From Mesorhizobium sp. B2-3-4 (GTDB lineage: Bacteria > Pseudomonadota > Alphaproteobacteria > Rhizobiales > Rhizobiaceae), in the NCBI RefSeq assembly GCF_006442315.1, contig NZ_VFVY01000004.1:124001-188000 (forward strand): a stretch of 64,000 nt of DNA. The letters run 5' to 3'. Under the pieces are notes generated by a model that saw nothing but the letters and a program-made list of their open reading frames with translations, made no database searches and was not told the DNA's origin. Below, piece after piece: positions 17,803-26,896 of this stretch. Position 1 is the stretch's first letter. Every line of letters starts with the position of its first letter. The position numbers and the translations under genes were made by a program.

Positions 17803-17982
17803 ATGGTGAACAAGGATCAGGTAGCCGGCGTGGCCAAGCAGGTGAAAGGCTCGGTCAAGCAAGCGGCCGGCAAGGCGACGGGCAACAAACAGACACAGGC
17901 CGAAGGCATGGCCGACAAAGCCACAGGCAAAGTGCAGAAGGCGTATGGCGACGTGAAGGAAAAGGTCAAGAAAGCGCTTTGA
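17803..17982 (+). CDS. CsbD family stress protein
   Basis: A 59-residue, lysine- and alanine-rich protein with the CsbD repeat pattern: VAKQVKGSVKQAAGKATGN, then AEGMADKATGKVQKAYGDVKEKVKKAL. Family members are abundant, small and induced by general stress; the molecular role is unclear. An in-frame ATG 60 bases upstream lies inside the EcfG-type promoter region, and GGGAGATG precedes the ATG at 17803, so this start is used. A strong terminator follows. Confidence 0.9.
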   Translation: MVNKDQVAGVAKQVKGSVKQAAGKATGNKQTQAEGMADKATGKVQKAYGDVKEKVKKAL

Positions 17983-17987
17983 CCACT

Positions 17988-18020
17988 ATGAAAAGGGCCG
18001 CTCGGAGCGGCCCTTTTCAT
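17988..18020. terminator. bidirectional terminator between csbD and the phosphoesterase
   Basis: A 15-bp perfect stem (ATGAAAAGGGCCGCT with its complement) and a 3-base loop, followed on the plus strand by a short T run and on the minus strand by a T-poor flank. It sits between convergent genes and overlaps the stop codon of the minus-strand phosphoesterase. Confidence 0.85.
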
Positions 18021-19150
18021 GTTTTCAGGGATTTGCTGAAGGCGTTGGTGAAGATCACATCGCCATGATCGTCGCCGGCTTCGGCAAGCACGACATCCAG
18101 CCTGTCGTCGGTGACACGTGCCAGGGCGAAGCCACCCATATAGGCGGCCTTCGGCTTGAAGAGATCGAGGCCGTCGCGTTGATAGATCATCGGCACCTCG
18201 TGCTGGTGACCGTGGAAGACCGCAACGACGTTGTAACCCTTCAGGGCCGCCAGCAAAGACTGGCGATCCGCGTCGCTCCACCAATGCGGCGCGCCCTTGC
18301 CATCATCGTCGAATGTCTTCTTGGCCGGGTCCCACCGCTCGGTCGAAAAAGTGTCCCAGCCATAATGCTGGAACAGGATGACCGGGCGGCCGTCCGCGGC
18401 ATAGGTCGCCAGGTCCTGCTTGAGCCAGGGCAGGCTGCTGTCGGCGCCATGGCCGGTATCGCCGGCGAAGCGATGCGTCTGAACCAGATGCAGGCCACCC
18501 CAGTCCCATGAATAGCAGTCGGTGTCGACGTCGTAGCTGGTGGCGGGCACCGGCGGTTTGAAGAACACGCCGGCGCGATGGTTGACCTCGACATAGTCGC
18601 GCATTTCGCGACGGTACCAATCGACATGGTGCGGCGGGCCGTTCTGATCGAGATCATGATTGCCGAGCCCGACATAGACCGGAACATGCACGCGGTCCGG
18701 ACCCATGCCTTGCTGATAGCGCTGGCTGAACTGCAGGAGCTGCGTACCTTCGCTGGGCTCGGTGATCTGGCCGCCGCCGTCATCGGTGATGTCGCCGCCG
18801 ACGACAAGGCCGAGCGGCGTGCCGATGCGACTGCCGGCCGATCGCAGGCCCGTGGCGACGCCGTTGATGGCGGCCGGCCAATCCTTGTCGCCGATGGCGT
18901 TCAGCGCCGCGACATTGCGCAGCAGTGCCGCGTCCGTCTTGCCTTCCTGCAGGCAATTGGGGCTCAGGCCGCTCGCCATCCGGCAGGCATGGACATCGGC
19001 TACGAACAGGAAGGTGGCGTCTATGGGCTGGATGCGTTGCCCGGTCTGACCTAGCGCCGGACGCGAAGCAAAACCGGCGGCGGCAAGGCCGGCGGCCCGC
19101 ACCATGAAACCACGACGCGACAGCAATGTGGACGAAAGGCGATTCATCAT
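18017..19150 (-). CDS. Tat-exported calcineurin-like metallophosphoesterase
   Basis: A 377-residue protein with a twin-arginine signal (SRRGFMV, Arg 12-13, then a hydrophobic AAGLAAAGFA stretch), so it is probably exported folded to the periplasm. The catalytic motifs of the calcineurin fold follow: FVADVH, VVGGDITDDG, GLGNHD, an isolated histidine in FQHYGWD and GHQH near the end. These bind two metal ions that hydrolyse phosphomono- or diesters. The substrate is unknown. The gene stands alone and shares a terminator with csbD. Confidence 0.9.
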   Translation of the reverse strand: MMNRLSSTLLSRRGFMVRAAGLAAAGFASRPALGQTGQRIQPIDATFLFVADVHACRMASGLSPNCLQEGKTDAALLRNVAALNAIGDKDWPAAINGVATGLRSAGSRIGTPLGLVVGGDITDDGGGQITEPSEGTQLLQFSQRYQQGMGPDRVHVPVYVGLGNHDLDQNGPPHHVDWYRREMRDYVEVNHRAGVFFKPPVPATSYDVDTDCYSWDWGGLHLVQTHRFAGDTGHGADSSLPWLKQDLATYAADGRPVILFQHYGWDTFSTERWDPAKKTFDDDGKGAPHWWSDADRQSLLAALKGYNVVAVFHGHQHEVPMIYQRDGLDLFKPKAAYMGGFALARVTDDRLDVVLAEAGDDHGDVIFTNAFSKSLKT

Positions 19151-19246
19151 TGGCGAATTTCAACATGGAGAGCGGCCGGCAGTAAAGTTCAGCCGATGGG
19201 ATTGCGCCGTCCCATTAACCAGCCGCCCCGCAGTGGTCTACCGGCC

Positions 19247-19945
19247 TCAACTTGCGCTGTAGCGTCGCAGCACCCGGCGACGTCGCCTCGCGACGGGCTC
19301 CGGCTCCGATGATGCGGCTTGGGAGGCGCTCTGCTCCAGTGCCGCAAGGCAGTCGCGCAGCGGGCGGGCGTCCTGCGCCGCCTTCGCCATCGACATGGCG
19401 CCGGAATAGGCTGCGACGGCAAACATCGCAAAATGCCTGGGGTCCGTGCCTTGCTCCCTGCCCTCTCGTTGGTCGGCGACGATCCTGTCGGCGATGGCCT
19501 GGCGCCAAGTGGAAAAAATATTGGCAAGGGCAAGCCGAAGCTCGGGATCGGCGAGCGACAGTTCATGCGCCAGGTTGTTGAGCGGACAGCCGCGCACGAA
19601 GCCTTGGCGCTCCAGTTCCGCCGCCACGGCTTCGAACACCTGACGCACGCCCTCGCGCGCCGAAGCCGCCTGCCGCACCGGCGCGATCCACGTATCCTCG
19701 ACCGCCGCCGCCACGCGTTCGTCGATGACGGCCAGGGCCAGCGCCTTCTTGGTCGGAAAATGATGATGGAGCGCGCCGCTGCTGACGCCCGCCGCCGCCA
19801 TCAGGTCGCCAAGACTGGATGCATGGTAGCCGCGCGCCTGAAACGCCGCCTCGGCGACATCGAGCACTTTCCTGCGCATGCCTTCGGGGTCGTTGATGCG
19901 TTTGGCTCTGGCGCGCCTCGGCCTGTTGTCGATCTCTGCTGACAT
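19247..19945 (-). CDS. TetR family regulator
   Basis: A 232-residue protein. Residues of about 20-70 carry the TetR helix-turn-helix (RRKVLDVAEAAFQARGYHASSLGDLMAAAGVSSGALHHHFPTKKALALAVIDE). The C-terminal half, with FVRGCPLNNLAHELSLADPELR, resembles the group of regulators with a CPLNN loop (TetR_C_33-like). The C-terminus is rich in basic residues. The start is the ATG at 19945, before MSAEIDNRP; a longer frame upstream runs into the operator. It is divergent from the NIPSNAP gene, with two tandem 22-bp sites between. Confidence 0.85.
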   Translation of the reverse strand: MSAEIDNRPRRARAKRINDPEGMRRKVLDVAEAAFQARGYHASSLGDLMAAAGVSSGALHHHFPTKKALALAVIDERVAAAVEDTWIAPVRQAASAREGVRQVFEAVAAELERQGFVRGCPLNNLAHELSLADPELRLALANIFSTWRQAIADRIVADQREGREQGTDPRHFAMFAVAAYSGAMSMAKAAQDARPLRDCLAALEQSASQAASSEPEPVARRRRRVLRRYSAS

Positions 19946-19962
19946 TGTCGAAGAGTAGCATG

Positions 19963-20016
19963 TTGACAAAACAGGGCAACCGGTCTGTTTATAAACAGGA
20001 CGATCACCCTGTTTTG
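19963..20016 (+). promoter_or_regulatory. double TetR operator and promoter of the NIPSNAP gene
   Basis: Two sites, AAACAG-N10-CTGTTT at 19969-19990 and 19993-20014, lie 24 bases apart. Together they form one larger dyad centred at 19991/19992, with the perfect palindrome CTGTTTATAAACAG in the middle. A TTGACA (19963-19968) abuts the left site, with TGTTTA 17 bases on as a possible -10. The divergent TetR protein is the obvious ligand. Confidence 0.7.
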
Positions 20017-20027
20017 GAGTCCGCCGG

Positions 20028-20789
20028 ATGAACCCGACCCCGATTGCCAAGCCGAAGCCCACGACACTCGCCTCGCCGATCGTGGAACTGCGCCAGTACA
20101 CGTTGAAACCCGGTCGCCGCGAAACGCTGATCGAACTCTTCGACACGGAATTCATCGAAAGCCAGGAAGATGCGGGAATGACCATCATCGGTCAGTTCCG
20201 CGACCTGGATCGCCCCGACATGTTCGTCTGGATGCGCGGGTTCGAGAGCATGGAAGCCCGTAAGAATGCTCTGGGCGCATTCTATGACGGCCCTGTCTGG
20301 GGCGAGCACCGCGATGCCGCCAATGCGACGATGATCGATTCCGACGATGTGCTGTTGCTGCGGCCGGCCTGGCCAGGTGCCGGCTTCGATCTGTCGGGGG
20401 CAAATCGGCCGGCGGCCGTGGCCAAAACCACAAGTGACCGGAATCGGTTGTCCGGTCTGGTTGAGATTTCGATTCATCACTTGCGGCCGAGTGCCGAGGC
20501 TGATTTCGCGGGACGCTTCCAGGCCGAGATGACCTCGCGGCTTGTGCAGAACGGTGCGCGCCTGCTCGGTGCCTTTCTGACGGAGCCGGCCGCGAACACC
20601 TTCCCGCGACTTCCCGTGCGCGCCGGCGAAAACGTCTTCATCGCCATTGCCGGCTTCGACGATGCCGGTGCCCATGCCAGTTCTCGCTCCTCCGTCTCGC
20701 CGGTACTCAGCCAGAGCATGCAGGCGGTTTGCACAAGACCGACCGAGACGTTTCGACTGGCGCCCACGGCTCGATCGCTGTTGAGGTGA
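20028..20789 (+). CDS. NIPSNAP family protein, two ferredoxin-like domains
   Basis: A 253-residue protein. The first half has the NIPSNAP pattern (VELRQYTLKPGRRETLIELFDTEFIESQEDAGMTIIGQFRDLDRPDMFVWMRGF), and the second half repeats the fold (VEISIHHLRPSAEADFAGRFQAEMTSRL and ENVFIAIAGFDD). The family is dimeric alpha-beta barrel-like and of uncertain function, often linked to stress or vesicle proteins in eukaryotes. The gene lies just after the double operator, so it is probably repressed by the divergent TetR. There is no further gene in the operon. Confidence 0.8.
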   Translation: MNPTPIAKPKPTTLASPIVELRQYTLKPGRRETLIELFDTEFIESQEDAGMTIIGQFRDLDRPDMFVWMRGFESMEARKNALGAFYDGPVWGEHRDAANATMIDSDDVLLLRPAWPGAGFDLSGANRPAAVAKTTSDRNRLSGLVEISIHHLRPSAEADFAGRFQAEMTSRLVQNGARLLGAFLTEPAANTFPRLPVRAGENVFIAIAGFDDAGAHASSRSSVSPVLSQSMQAVCTRPTETFRLAPTARSLLR

Positions 20790-20855
20790 TCAGCCACCGG
20801 CGATGCGAACATCCCCGGTGGCAGGCAGCACGCCACCGTCGCGAGGCGACGTATC

Positions 20856-21827
20856 TCAGGCCGGCCAGCCCTTGGCGCGCTTGCGACCCTGAAGGCCCGA
20901 CTTCAGATTGCCGCCCGCGGCCGCGTGATCCGCCAGCAGCCTCGCCCAGGCCGACACGGCCGCCGCGCGGGTCAGGCGAATTTGTGCGAAATCCTGCGCC
21001 TCGGCGCCAATTTCGGCTTCCCTCTTGGGGTTGGCGCGCAGCCACTCGATGCGTTCGGCCAGATTGGACATGTCACGCGCCACCGGAACGTAGTGGCGAA
21101 ACGGTTCGATATCGTCGAAGAACCATTCCCGCCACGGCCGGTCCTGCAAAAGCACGACGCGCTTGGTGTGAAGCAGCAGCTTCAATCGGCCGCTATAGCC
21201 AGCACCCTCGACGTCGATCATGTATCTGTAGGTCGCAACCTGCTCTTCCATGGTCCAGAACCCACGGGAATACTGGTTAGCCCTGGCATCGTAATTGGGC
21301 CCGGTGTCGTATGCATCAAGGAGGTCGGGCCGGGTTGATGCGAAACGGACCGTCGCCTTGCGCGCTTCGTGCATGCAGCGCCCGGCCCAGAAAGCGCGAT
21401 CGTAGAGTGGCGGCCTTTCAGACGCCGCTGCCATGGTCCGCGCCTTCTGATCGTAGTCGTCGAACTTCGCCTCCGGCCAGCCGTTGAAGACGAAATCAGG
21501 AGCGGCGACTTCCGCATAGCCGTCCGCCGAAGACGATCCGAATCTGGTCCGAAAATACCGAAATCTCCTCAGAGATGGCGTATCGGCCAGATTGACATAG
21601 AAGGGCTCTATGCTTCGAACACCAAGCATAGCCAATGCCTCGGCAATCAGCGTCAGTGTTTGTATGTGCCTTTGCAGCCAGGCCAGGCGGAAAACTGCCT
21701 CCATTCTGCCGCCCTGGAATTGGCAGTACATTTCATTCCGGTTGAGGCCAGGCAGGATGCGGCGATCCACTTCGACAATATCCACCGGCAAGGGCAGATT
21801 CGGAATCCCTGACTTCAGGCGCGCCAT
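20856..21827 (-). CDS. GT90 (CAP10-like) glycosyltransferase
   Basis: A 323-residue protein. The C-terminal half carries the GT90 pattern: RYMIDVEGAGYSGRLKLLLHTKRVVLLQDRPWREWFFDDIEPFRHYVPV, in which a conserved acidic/arginine set lies around the nucleotide-sugar site. The N-terminal half is less conserved (YVNLADTPSLRRFRYF). In bacteria GT90 proteins are often lipopolysaccharide- or capsule-modifying. There is no transmembrane segment. It stands alone on the minus strand, with 246 bases to the SDR gene on the other side; no promoter is clear. Confidence 0.8.
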   Translation of the reverse strand: MARLKSGIPNLPLPVDIVEVDRRILPGLNRNEMYCQFQGGRMEAVFRLAWLQRHIQTLTLIAEALAMLGVRSIEPFYVNLADTPSLRRFRYFRTRFGSSSADGYAEVAAPDFVFNGWPEAKFDDYDQKARTMAAASERPPLYDRAFWAGRCMHEARKATVRFASTRPDLLDAYDTGPNYDARANQYSRGFWTMEEQVATYRYMIDVEGAGYSGRLKLLLHTKRVVLLQDRPWREWFFDDIEPFRHYVPVARDMSNLAERIEWLRANPKREAEIGAEAQDFAQIRLTRAAAVSAWARLLADHAAAGGNLKSGLQGRKRAKGWPA

Positions 21828-22073
21828 CTCTAGAATTCTCTTCGAAGAACTACATCAAAAAACGGGCAGGTCTTTCAATATCGATCGCCTGCCGGTATTG
21901 GCTATCCTTTCCGTTTATCTTAGGCAAGCTATGGCTAACGTGCCCGCGCCGGATTTGGCTATGCGCCTGCTGAAGTTCATACGCTGCGATAGCCGGATGG
22001 CTTGACCCCGTGGCGGCCATGCGGTGCGATCGCCTTCGTTGATGGCTCGACATGACTAGACGAGGTTTGAGCG

Positions 22074-22850
22074 ATGAGGCTTGGCGGCAAGCGGGCGGTG
22101 GTCACCGGTGGCTCGGACGGCATCGGCATGGCGATATCGGAAGCGTTTCTGCGCGAAGGCGCAGATGTCCTGATCGTCGGCCGCGACGCGAGCAAGCTCG
22201 AAGCCGCGCGCCTGCGGCTGACGGATCCCGGCCTGGCCGGCAAGGTGGAGACATTGTCGGCGGATCTCGCCACCAACCCCGGCATCGCAGCGGTGGTCGA
22301 GCATGTCGCAGCTTCCGGCCGGCCGCTCGACGTTCTCGTCAACAATGCGGGTGTCGCCTATCTCGTGCCGTTCGAGACCGTCAGCCAGGCGCAATTCCAG
22401 CACTCCTTCGCGCTCAACGTGACGGCGGCGTTCTTCCTCACCCAGGGGCTGCTGCAGCATTTCAGCAGCGCCGGTGGATCAGTCATCAACATCTCTTCCT
22501 ATTTCGCCAGCAAGATGATCCCCAAGCGACCGTCGAGCGTCTACTCCCTGTCCAAGGGCGCGTTGAACTCGCTCACCAAATCGCTCGCCTTCGAACTCGG
22601 TCCGCGCGGCATCCGCGTCAATGCGATAGCACCAGGCACGGTCGACACGGCCATGCGGCGCAAGACCGTCGACAATCTGCCTTCCGAGGCGAAGACAGAG
22701 CTGAAGGCCTATGTCGAGCGCAGCTACCCACTGGGCCGCATCGGCCGCCCGGCCGACCTCGGCGGGATGGCGGTGTATTTGGCAAGCGACGAGGCTGCCT
22801 GGACCAGCGGCGGTATCTTTGCCATCGACGGCGGGTACACTGCGGGCTGA
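22074..22850 (+). CDS. SDR family oxidoreductase
   Basis: A 258-residue short-chain dehydrogenase with a complete motif set: the TGGSDGIG nucleotide loop near residue 11, NNAG near residue 90, a Ser in INISSYF and YSLSK carrying the Tyr-xxx-Lys pair, then the PGTVDTAMRR loop. It would reduce or oxidise a carbonyl/hydroxyl pair with NAD(P). The substrate is unknown. The gene is alone; the histidine kinase that follows is convergent. Confidence 0.9.
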   Translation: MRLGGKRAVVTGGSDGIGMAISEAFLREGADVLIVGRDASKLEAARLRLTDPGLAGKVETLSADLATNPGIAAVVEHVAASGRPLDVLVNNAGVAYLVPFETVSQAQFQHSFALNVTAAFFLTQGLLQHFSSAGGSVINISSYFASKMIPKRPSSVYSLSKGALNSLTKSLAFELGPRGIRVNAIAPGTVDTAMRRKTVDNLPSEAKTELKAYVERSYPLGRIGRPADLGGMAVYLASDEAAWTSGGIFAIDGGYTAG

Positions 22851-22892
22851 GCGTCTTGTGGCTGCGGTCGACCCGAAATCGGCCGTCGTCAA

Positions 22893-24098
22893 TCAAGATC
22901 GCGTCAGCGGCATTCGAAAGACAAAACGCGTCTCGTGTGGAGTCGAGGTGGCCTCCACCTTGCCGCCATGCATCTTTGCGATCTCCGATGCGATATAGAG
23001 TCCAAGCCCCAGACCTTGCTCATTGGTGGTCTTGCCGCGCACGAAGGGCTGGAACAGATTGCCCATCATCTCGGCCGCGATCGGCTTCCCGGAATTGGCA
23101 ACCCAGAAGACAAGTTCGCCGCCTGCCGTGGAGGCCCCCGCCTTGACTGGTTCGCCAGCCGCGCCATGGGTGAGCGCATTGCCGATAAGGTTCGAGAACA
23201 GCCTCCCAAGGCGCAGATGATCGGCGGCCACAGGCTTGGCAGCGTCGAATTCGGTTTCGATGATCTGGTCTGGATGAATCGATCGGAATTCGGACACGAC
23301 CTGGTCCAACAGTGCCTCCACCGGTTTCGGCTCGGCCTCCTTGACAAACAGGCCGGCGCCCATGCGGGCGCGGGCGAAGTCGAGCACATTGTCGATCAGC
23401 CCGCTCATGCGCACCACGCTGCCTTCCATCAGGGCCAGGATCTGTGCGCGCTTTGCCTCGTCATCGGTGCGCTTCAGCATATTGACGCCGGACGCGATCG
23501 AGCCAAGCGGATTGCGCAGGTCATGGCCCAGGACTGCGATGAATTGCTCGCGCAGTTCCTTGTTGCCGCGCTCGTAAAGGGTTTCCGCGCGGGCCGCGTC
23601 CAGCCGCTCGGCTGCGTCCAGATGTGTCGCGATCAGTTCGGCGAACAGTTTGAACATGCCGATGATTTCGGGATTCTTCAATCGCGCCGGGCGTGGATCG
23701 ATGGCGCACAATGTGCCGAAGAACTGCCCGTCCTTGCGGATGATCGGCATCGATATGTAGCTCTGAAAGCCATACTGCGCGGGCGTGTGATGGCCACAAA
23801 AAACCGCGTCATCGGCAACGCTATCAATGACCACGGCCTCGTGGCTGGCGCGAATCTCGTTGCAGATTGTGGTTTCGACCTTCAGCTCGCCACCAGGCGA
23901 AAGACCGAAGTCGATATTGTCGAGAACGCTGCAGACGATCCAGCGATCCTCCGTAACACGGGCGACAGCCGCGAAACCCATGCCGGTCGTGCGGCAGACG
24001 ACATCAAGGATGGTCGGGATGGCATCGATGCGTGCGATTGCATCTATATCGTGCTGGAAATCGTGTGCCACGTCTGCCTGATCAAGATTGTGTTGCAC
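22893..24098 (-). CDS. GAF-domain sensor histidine kinase
   Basis: A 401-residue cytoplasmic kinase with no transmembrane segment. Residues of about 28-160 form a GAF domain (TTGMGFAAVARVTEDRWIVCSVLD), the kind that binds a ligand or chromophore. The H-box (AVLGHDLRNPL) has its phospho-acceptor His at 192. The ATPase core shows NLIGNALTHG, a DSG-like turn (VANSGKPI) and GLGLGLYI. No response regulator gene is next to it, so its partner lies elsewhere. It resembles soluble HWE/HisKA-type rhizobial kinases. Confidence 0.9.
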   Translation of the reverse strand: MQHNLDQADVAHDFQHDIDAIARIDAIPTILDVVCRTTGMGFAAVARVTEDRWIVCSVLDNIDFGLSPGGELKVETTICNEIRASHEAVVIDSVADDAVFCGHHTPAQYGFQSYISMPIIRKDGQFFGTLCAIDPRPARLKNPEIIGMFKLFAELIATHLDAAERLDAARAETLYERGNKELREQFIAVLGHDLRNPLGSIASGVNMLKRTDDEAKRAQILALMEGSVVRMSGLIDNVLDFARARMGAGLFVKEAEPKPVEALLDQVVSEFRSIHPDQIIETEFDAAKPVAADHLRLGRLFSNLIGNALTHGAAGEPVKAGASTAGGELVFWVANSGKPIAAEMMGNLFQPFVRGKTTNEQGLGLGLYIASEIAKMHGGKVEATSTPHETRFVFRMPLTRS

Positions 24099-24265
24099 GG
24101 CACCGTATGTGACGGCTCGGTATCTGTCATCACGCTAAAATGCCGCCGCGGTACTTCTTCGTCTTGAGTTGAACCGATTTGCATCCACACCGCCCTCAAT
24201 CTCCGCTTGATGCGTTTTGTGCAACGCGATACGCCCTTGCGCAAATCGACAGACGGAGACTTGCC

Positions 24266-25663
24266 GTGAGCACGCCAAAGACCAGAACCGAAACCGATAC
24301 GTTCGGCCCCATCGAGGTTGCCGCCGACCGCTATTGGGGCGCGCAGGCGCAACGCTCGCTAGGCAATTTCAAGATCGGCTGGGAAAAGCAGCCGGCTTCG
24401 ATCGTGCGCGCGCTCGGCATCGTCAAGCGGGCGGCGGCGGAAGCCAATATGGAGCTAAAGCGGCTCGATCCGGCCATCGGCAAGGCGATCGTCGAGGCCG
24501 CGCAGGAGGTCATCGACGGCAAGCTCAACGATCATTTCCCGCTGGTGGTCTGGCAGACCGGCTCGGGCACGCAATCCAACATGAACGCCAACGAGGTGAT
24601 CTCCAACCGGGCGATCGAGATGCTGGGCGGCGTCATGGGCTCGAAGAAGCCGGTGCATCCCAACGACCACGTCAATATGAGCCAGTCGTCGAACGACACC
24701 TATCCGACGGCCATGCACATCGCCTGCGCCGAGCGGATCGTTCATGACCTGATCCCCGCGCTGCACCATCTGCACAAGGCGCTGGCCGCCAAGAGCCGGG
24801 ACTTCAACCACATCATCAAGATCGGCCGCACCCACACGCAGGATGCCACGCCGCTGACGTTGGGCCAGGAGTTTTCCGGCTATGCGGCGCAGGTCGCCTC
24901 CTCGATCAAGCGCATCGAGCAGACGCTGCCGGGCCTGCAGGAACTGGCCCAGGGCGGCACCGCCGTCGGCACCGGCCTCAACGCGCCGGTCGGCTTTGCC
25001 GAGCGAGTGGCCGATCGCATCGCCGCCATATCAGGCATCGCCTTCGTCACCGCGCCGAACAAGTTCGAAGCGCTCGCCGCCCACGATTCCATGGTGTTCT
25101 CGCACGGCGCCATCAACGCGGCGGCGGCGGCACTGTTCAAGATCGCCAACGACATCCGCTTCCTCGGCTCCGGCCCGCGCTCGGGCCTCGGTGAATTGTC
25201 GCTGCCGGAAAACGAACCCGGGTCGTCGATCATGCCGGGCAAGGTCAATCCGACCCAGTGCGAGGCCATGACACAGGTCTGCGTCCAGGTGTTCGGCAAC
25301 AATGCGGCACTCACCTTCGCCGGCAGCCAGGGCCATTTCGAGCTCAATGTCTACAACCCGCTGATGGCGTATAATTTCCTGCAATCGGTGCAGTTGCTGG
25401 CCGACGCTTGCGTCTCCTTCACCGACAATTGCGTCGTCGGCATCGAGGCCCGCGAGGACAACATCAAGGCGGCACTCGACCGCTCGCTGATGCTGGTGAC
25501 GGCACTGGCCCCGACGATCGGCTACGACAACGCCGCCAAGATCGCCAAGACGGCGCACAAGAAGGGAACGACACTGCGCGAGGAAGCGCTGGCCACCGGA
25601 CTTGTCAGTGAAGCCGACTACGACCGGCTGGTACGACCGGAGGACATGACCCATCCGGGGTAA
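24266..25663 (+). CDS. fumC: fumarate hydratase class II
   Basis: A 465-residue protein of the aspartase/fumarase superfamily with the class II signature [17 protein letters not shown], the N-terminal [19 protein letters not shown] and the middle [20 protein letters not shown]. It interconverts fumarate and malate in the citric acid cycle without an iron-sulfur cluster. The start is the GTG at 24266, preceded by GGAGAC, which gives the usual [11 protein letters not shown]-terminus; upstream ATG codons are less likely. It stands alone, divergent from the histidine kinase. Confidence 0.97.
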   Translation: MSTPKTRTETDTFGPIEVAADRYWGAQAQRSLGNFKIGWEKQPASIVRALGIVKRAAAEANMELKRLDPAIGKAIVEAAQEVIDGKLNDHFPLVVWQTGSGTQSNMNANEVISNRAIEMLGGVMGSKKPVHPNDHVNMSQSSNDTYPTAMHIACAERIVHDLIPALHHLHKALAAKSRDFNHIIKIGRTHTQDATPLTLGQEFSGYAAQVASSIKRIEQTLPGLQELAQGGTAVGTGLNAPVGFAERVADRIAAISGIAFVTAPNKFEALAAHDSMVFSHGAINAAAAALFKIANDIRFLGSGPRSGLGELSLPENEPGSSIMPGKVNPTQCEAMTQVCVQVFGNNAALTFAGSQGHFELNVYNPLMAYNFLQSVQLLADACVSFTDNCVVGIEAREDNIKAALDRSLMLVTALAPTIGYDNAAKIAKTAHKKGTTLREEALATGLVSEADYDRLVRPEDMTHPG

Positions 25664-25820
25664 GCTGCGCGCAGGCCAGGGAAGCCGTCATGCCAGGGCG
25701 AAGCCGTAGGGATTTTTCGGCGGGAGAATTTACTCCCGTCGCCACGCGACCCGATATGAATTTCGCGCTTCCTCGGCAATCGCGGGAATATATTATCTGT
25801 GAACAATGTGTCGTCGCATA

Positions 25821-25843
25821 GCCGACTTTGGTGAACAGTCGGC
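25821..25843 (+). promoter_or_regulatory. inverted repeat before the first DoxX gene
   Basis: GCCGACT at 25821-25827 faces AGTCGGC at 25837-25843 with 9 bases between, 45 bases before the DoxX start. A second inverted repeat, CGGGAG-N6-CTCCCG, lies at 25721-25738. Either could be an operator or an RNA stem; neither has a T run that would make it a terminator. Confidence 0.35.
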
Positions 25844-25887
25844 TTCGTTTATCTGAGTGGCCATTCAAACCCATTCGGAGAGTCACC

Positions 25888-26310
25888 ATGTCCATCAACA
25901 GTTCCGCCGCCGGCGCCGGCACCGCGTCCAACAGTTCCCTCACCATTCTGCTTGGCCGCGTCCTGCTCGCGGTCATCTTCCTGCTTTCCGGCTTCGGCAA
26001 GCTCACTGCCATTTCCGGCACCGCTGCCTATTTCGGTGGCCTCGGCCTGCCGGCACCGACGGCGACGGCCGTCATCGTCGGCCTGATCGAGCTGCTTGGT
26101 GGCCTTGCGGTCCTCATCGGTTTCCAGACCAGGATCGCCGCCTGGGTGCTGGCGATCTTCACCATCGCAACCGGGCTTGTCGCGCATACCGGCTGGGCTG
26201 ACCAGATGCAGATGATCCAGTTCCTCAAGAACCTCGCCATCACCGGCGGCTTCCTGCTGCTGGCCTCCTCGGGTGCCGGCGCCTATTCGATCGACGCCAA
26301 GCGCGGCTGA
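25888..26310 (+). CDS. DoxX family membrane protein
   Basis: A 140-residue protein with four membrane helices. Helix 1 contains LAVIFLLSGFGKL, then come AAYFGGLGLPAPT and GLIELLGGLAVLIGFQTRIAAWVLA, the DoxX signature. The function of most members is unknown; some take part in thiosulfate:quinone oxidoreductases or redox homeostasis. GGAGAG precedes the ATG at 25888; an earlier in-frame ATG lies between the arms of the upstream inverted repeat. A paralogue follows 116 bases downstream, separated by a strong terminator. Confidence 0.9.
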   Translation: MSINSSAAGAGTASNSSLTILLGRVLLAVIFLLSGFGKLTAISGTAAYFGGLGLPAPTATAVIVGLIELLGGLAVLIGFQTRIAAWVLAIFTIATGLVAHTGWADQMQMIQFLKNLAITGGFLLLASSGAGAYSIDAKRG

Positions 26311-26330
26311 GACTTTTCTTCCCAGGACTG

Positions 26331-26364
26331 AAAAAGCGGCGCGGAATTTTCCGCGCCGCTTTTT
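26331..26364 (+). terminator. rho-independent terminator between the DoxX genes
   Basis: A perfect 15-bp stem (AAAAAGCGGCGCGGA with its complement) with an ATTT loop and a T run at the 3' side lies just after the first DoxX gene. The second gene must therefore have its own promoter or read-through. Confidence 0.9.
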
Positions 26365-26426
26365 CGTTGTCCAATTGCAGGCGTAGACTGCGATTGGCCG
26401 CCGGTGCACCGGCAAGGGAGGTAGCC

Positions 26427-26831
26427 ATGGCCCGCAACGCATTGCTTCTGGTGTCGCGGCTGCTGTTTGCCGTGCTGTTCGTGCCATCCGGCTTCCAGGC
26501 GCTCGCCAACATTGCCGGCACCACCAGCTATTTCGCCGGTCTAGGCCTGCCACTGCCGGCGCTCGCCGCCTGGGGCACCGGCCTGTTCGAGCTGATTGCC
26601 GGGCTTTTGATCCTCGTCGGCTTCCAGACGCGGATCGTGGCGTTGCTGCTGGCGGCTTTCTGCGTGGTGGCCGGCTTCATCGGCCATTACGGCCAGGGCG
26701 ACGGCGACGCGACGCTCGCCTTTCTGCACCAGCAGATGCTGATGAAGGACATCGCCATATCAGGTGGTTTCCTGGCGCTTGCCATGGCCGGCGCCGGCGC
26801 CTGGTCCGCCGACGGCCGGGAGTCGACCTGA
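26427..26831 (+). CDS. DoxX family membrane protein (second copy)
   Basis: A 134-residue paralogue of the preceding DoxX protein, with matching landmarks at the same positions: SGFQALANIAGTTSYFAGLGLPLP, then GLFELIAGLLILVGFQTRIVALLLA and a final ISGGFLALAMAGAGAWS. Four membrane helices are predicted. GGGAGG lies 5 bases before the ATG at 26427. The two genes arose by tandem duplication followed by divergence. Confidence 0.9.
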   Translation: MARNALLLVSRLLFAVLFVPSGFQALANIAGTTSYFAGLGLPLPALAAWGTGLFELIAGLLILVGFQTRIVALLLAAFCVVAGFIGHYGQGDGDATLAFLHQQMLMKDIAISGGFLALAMAGAGAWSADGREST

Positions 26832-26896
26832 CTCCGGATTGTGCGCGGTCTCAGGCGGAAAGGATTGCGCGGTTTACCCGGACCCTGCTGCGGGGC

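Noticed and set aside
25721..25738. Inverted repeat CGGGAG-N6-CTCCCG after fumC
   Set aside because: Not called a terminator because neither strand has a T run after it; too short to call an operator.
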